Shown piece by piece: positions 59,880-64,000 of a DNA stretch of 64,000 nt. Source of the DNA: Hirudinaria manillensis (lineage: Eukaryota; Annelida; Clitellata; Hirudinida; Hirudinidae); NCBI GenBank assembly GCA_034509925.1, contig CM067526.1:4597501-4661500 (forward strand). Reading direction: 5' to 3'. Below the pieces are notes generated by a model. That model worked only from the letters and a program-made list of their open reading frames with translations. It did not search any database and was not told the DNA's origin. The position numbers were made by a program, and so were the translations under genes. Positions within the stretch are counted from its first letter, which is position 1. The number at the start of each line of letters is the position of its first letter.

Positions 59880-62470
59880 TTACCTCAAAAAGATTACCTC
59901 AGTTAACAAAACGGCAAACATGGCGTTCAAAAGGTCGCCGGAAACAGTCCTGCAAGAACAAAAAATAAATAAATATAAATAAATATATATATTTATATCT
60001 CAAAAACATTTTACCCCGTTTTGTTGATGAAAATTCGAATGCCGTCGTTCATTGGACCGTAACATATCACTCTGATGAGATATTACGAGCACTTGCTGTT
60101 AACTATTTTTAAACTTTCATTCCTCCTCTTGCATTTAATTCTTTCGTTCGTTCGTTCGTTTGTTCGTTTAAACTTCTTGTCTTGACGTACAACAACAGGA
60201 CGCATTCGATGTACTTGTTAAGTTAAGTTATGAACATCGACGTAGGTGGTCTCGTTTCGTTCAACGTCAGCAACTCGTCAACGACAACAAGAAGTTTCAA
60301 CACAAGTGTTGTTGAGTTTTTGTATTTGTGTTTATGTTGTTGTTTATTTGTTTCCAAACAACAACAACAACCAATGAAGTTGGAGAGCATTAAATTTCCT
60401 GAACTCAGTCTCCAAACTCCAGTTCCATGTTATGGATCCTGGTCATTTCGCCGATCAAAACCTCCACGTCGTCTCCTTCCAATCCCGTTTCCATGACGAC
60501 CTGCAACAACAACAACAACCGACACCCTTCAATATAATTTATCTGCAAAAAAAAATAAAAAATAAAAATAAAATCCGTTTTTATTTTTTAAATTTTATTT
60601 TAAATTGTTTCGTCAAAAGCATTTACAAAGTTCTGATGAACCGATTCGTTGAAATCATGAAGCCAATTTCACAGCAAAAAGAAAAAAGAAGAATAATAAT
60701 GAATTTATTTTCATTTATCTAATTTTAGATTTAAAATCGTTCCAATTGTTTCTTTCCATCCCTGCCGAGGGCTTACAAAAACGGTTTCATAACCTTAAGT
60801 AGTCGGCGGAACATTTCCGAGCATCGGATTATGTTACACTCTCGTCAGCCTCTAATTCTGAGATTAAGGATCAGATTTAAAAAGATTTAAAAGGAATTAA
60901 AAGGAATTAATTAAAAGAAATTAAAAGTTGTTTGTTGAAAAGTTAAGCAAAATGTTTTCAAAAATGAGGCTTGGGATTGTTGAAGTTGCTGGACATTGAT
61001 GTCGGATGCTATTACTGACAGACACAAGATTACACCAGAAGATTAATAATAATAATGATAATAATAATAATATTAATAACAATAATAACAATAGTAATTA
61101 TAATATTAACGATAATAATTATAATAATGATAATATTTTTCCATATGTTTAATAAATATCAACACATAATTCATTCACAATTGTTTTTACAAAAATTGAA
61201 AATAAAAAAAATGTACCTTCACCAGTGACGTCATTGGATGTTTTAATTGGTCCATCAAGAGTTCGTAATCCAAGGTCGGGTCAAACTTGTGGTACCTGCC
61301 GTGGTTGTTGTGTGCGAGTTCCCTCAGGAACTGGTTTGCCAATCTGTTAACGATTTGTTAATATTAAATCCGGAATCGCTTAACCAGGGCTCAATGGAAT
61401 CGTTGATTAGTTAATAAAAACGCTGTGCATATTAACGAATTAGTAAATAAATTAATAAATCCCTTGCATTAATTTAAACTTTAACCATAGGACGACACCC
61501 ACCCATCAGAGCAATTGAACGAAACGGTGTTTATCTTCGTCCTGCTCTCGGAATTCAATTCCGAAACCCTCTGGAGCACCGAGGACATGCTGGAGTCTGG
61601 TTTTCCGTCGGTCAGGACGTAAATTCCCTCCACGCCCTTCATCGCCATGGCCACCTGAGCGTCGAAGCAAACGAATGACGAACGCGGATGCCGTCCCGCC
61701 GCCTAACGCGTCGAAAGCCGCATTCCGAAAGCGTCGAGATCTCGAATTTGACGGACTTGGCACGTCGGGAAGTCGAACTATCATTTCAAGTGACAACTGA
61801 TTGTTTATGTAAAAGAAGATGCAAAAGGTGAGGAAATAATTCAATGCTTCCGTGCTTTCAAGTCGTGCGTGAAAGTGATGAATGTTGATGGACAAATGCA
61901 TTCAGAGCAGACAAAAAGGGGAACCAAAGACCTTTCTTTATAATAATTTATAACTCCAAACACAACTGATGATGTCCCTTATAGTGACAATGACAACAAC
62001 AACACTTATTAATTAATATCAACAATAACAGCAACAAAAGCACAAGTAGTAATAATGAAATTAATAGCACAGTACAATATAACATATAACAACATATAAT
62101 TGAGATGCTGTAATATTCCACTCTATGGACTACCTAACTTTGTACATCTCAAGATCTATTGGTGACATTTTACTTATGAAGCGAGAGATTGAAAGGCTTT
62201 AACACAATGAATTCAATTAAATTTAAAGAAAATTAAAAACATAATTAATCTTGGAAAATGCTTTGGTAGCTCAACAAACCTCAAAAGCCTTCAAAGTGCA
62301 AGTGCTTCCTGCAGGTTCAAGGTCATGTATCCATTTGTGAAGTTCATTCAAATTCTTCTTCTTCTTCACGTCGACCAAAGTTGACCTCCAAACTCGGACG
62401 TCAGACGAAAAGGAAATGAAATTAAGCCTAATGCAAAATTCAAATTATTTATTTATTAATTAGAAATCAT

Positions 62471-62514
<44 letters not shown>

Positions 62515-63902
62515 GCAAATAATGATCAGTAAATGATGAAGTAAACGCACATCTTGCAATGAATCTGAATTTGATCTCGAACAAGAGAAAGTAACTGTTC
62601 CTTGAGAATCATCATCATATCCACCATCGATCCGGACGTATCCACCAGGATCACGCAGCTTTCCTCCAGTATCGTTCCAAAGTACCTCCTACTGCCTAAT
62701 GAATATTCATAAACGTGACACTACTGAAAATATTTTGTACTCGTACATTGCGTGTCTACACCTACTATGATTTCATTTGCGTCTTTTGTTTAACAAAACT
62801 GGTCTTAGAAACCACGATTGATATTTTACCAAATTCAATGCAAGTTCTGCAAGTGGCTAATCAACTTCACGTAATTAACATAATTGACTACTTAATATTA
62901 ATGAGGAGAACGAGATGTTACAAATACCGGTGAGAAGCCACTTCAATCTTTTGACACAGGCCTGAACGGAGGCACGAGTCCTTTGAAGTTTGAAGTTTTA
63001 AAAGTGAATCAAATTCAATGACAAATTTGTGTCAAAGACACTCAACCTTTGTTTCTTTTCGACGTCAGAACATCCGTCCGCAAAGGAATGCAACCTTTTA
63101 ACCCACTTTGAAAGATAACGAAATATTTTTTAATGATTTATTAATAATTTAAAACATAATTTCAATACCTCTGTCGAAGAAACCTGAGCTTCAAAGTCTT
63201 CGTGTCATTAAAAAAAAATACAAAAAGTAGTTTTTATAACTCAATCGACCAAATGCTAAAAGACCATGAGTCCATGCCACACAACATTTCATTAACAATC
63301 AACAAAATTATTAAAATAAATAATTAAATTACCAATGAAGTTATTACTCTTGAGCTGCCTTGCAATCCTGTTATGTTGCTTTTCACTCCTTTTCGCGTGC
63401 CTCGTGAGGTCGGGTCCCGCAGAGACACTCCTCTCCGGAGGTTTCCTTGCCGAAGGAAGAGGCGCCCTCCGGACGGACGTTTCCGGTCTTCGGATTCGTT
63501 CGACGGGCGATCTGTCCGTCGATTTGCTCTTCGCTTCGGGACTGGATTTGGCAGTTGGAGACCATCGAGTGAACTGTTGCTGTTTTGTTTGTGAAACCTG
63601 AGATGTTCTACCAATGATTTGTGGTGGCTGCAACGTGACATGGTGGTGAATGATGCAACACGATACATGATGCCTACGACATATTTTGTAACATTTATAG
63701 TATGAAATTAATAACATTTAATTAATAACGTTAAATTATTAGCATTTAATTAATAACATTAATAAGGTTAAATTAATAACTTCTGCTAAATCCGGAGCTT
63801 TCTTTTTGGCAGATTCGAGGAGCGCAGAACACTTTTGAGAATACTCGATGGCCTTCTTCATCTCATCCTCAACCAATCGGACGTCATCACTTTCAATGAT
63901 TC
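59880..63902 (-). CDS. VWA3-like von Willebrand A domain protein, C-terminal part
   Basis: Minus-strand exons 63902-63781, 63597-63333, 63183-63169, 63094-63064, 62980-62928, 62695-62551, 62427-62280, 61654-61503, 61343-61217, 60500-60418, 60071-60015 and 59949-59880 read in phase for about 421 residues; the gene begins beyond the right edge. A basic Ser/Arg/Pro linker precedes a VWA domain that starts after TGSRRYFG. It has the MIDAS motif DTSGSM, the FSSDVRVWRSTL strand and the TDGKPDS loop. A tail follows with GDDVEVLIGEM, which echoes ESDDVRLVEDEM upstream of the domain. VWA3A/B proteins are linked to motile cilia by expression (family knowledge), so an axonemal role is inferred. Exons 63183-63169 (15 bp) and 63094-63064 are supported mainly by phase. 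The stop lies 62 bp from the KCC stop on the other strand. Confidence 0.75.
62475..62514. repeat. (AAT)n in the VWA gene intron
   Basis: Thirteen copies of the trinucleotide between two VWA exons. Confidence 0.95.
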
Positions 63903-64000
63903 CTTGATGACCAAAAGCGTTACCAAAAGTAACCAACCATTTGATCAAAATTTAAGAAAAAATAAATAAATAAAATACTATCACACTGTTAAATGAGTGA
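63903..64000. other. Right edge
   Basis: This is upstream of the last resolvable VWA exon on the minus strand. The frame stays open into 63948, so the exon could begin further right than 63902. Nothing else can be called. Confidence 0.4.

Overview
This window is nuclear DNA of an animal, most likely a protostome invertebrate. The evidence is multi-exon genes with GT-AG introns of about 70 to 3,600 bp, a complete Notch receptor with 36 EGF repeats, a nucleoplasmin-FKBP fusion of the kind best known from insects, and a von Willebrand A protein of a family usually tied to cilia and flagella. The sequence does not settle the phylum. The DNA is AT-rich and full of trinucleotide microsatellites (AAT, ATC/GAT, TTG) that create many false open frames.

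Layout: seven genes can be rebuilt exon by exon, and their orientations alternate strictly (-,+,-,+,-,+,-). They are Rab39-type GTPase (-, 3351-4410), a multi-PDZ scaffold (+, 5176-9389), nucleoplasmin-like FKBP (-, 9598-11340), Notch (+, 14116-30465), a secreted M12B-type zinc metalloprotease with a Thr-rich linker and a Cys-rich tail (-, 31368-35392), a K-Cl cotransporter (+, 37324-59817), and the C-terminal part of a VWA3-like protein (-, 59880 to the right edge). Six of the models close in frame with matching splice phases throughout; the VWA3-like model enters the window partway through, and two of its splice choices are tentative. The first 3.3 kb holds only unassigned coding-like fragments, a promoter-like cluster and telomere-like repeats.

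The genes do not form a pathway. Notch is a surface receptor, Rab39 acts in vesicle traffic, the PDZ protein is a scaffold, FKBP is a nuclear histone-chaperone/prolyl isomerase type, the metalloprotease is secreted, KCC exports K+ and Cl-, and the VWA protein is probably axonemal. They share promoter or 3' end regions as divergent and convergent neighbours. KCC and the VWA gene have stop codons only 62 bp apart.

Main unusual points: three KCC introns carry minor-spliceosome (U12-type) donor and branch-site signals; three other genes each contain one GC-AG intron with the shared donor GCAYGT, each supported by homology or reading frame; there is an 82-bp perfect inverted repeat in a KCC intron; and two KCC splice donors have been copied locally. 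No unambiguously new system was found. The metalloprotease architecture and the unassigned left end are the best candidates for new protein biology.
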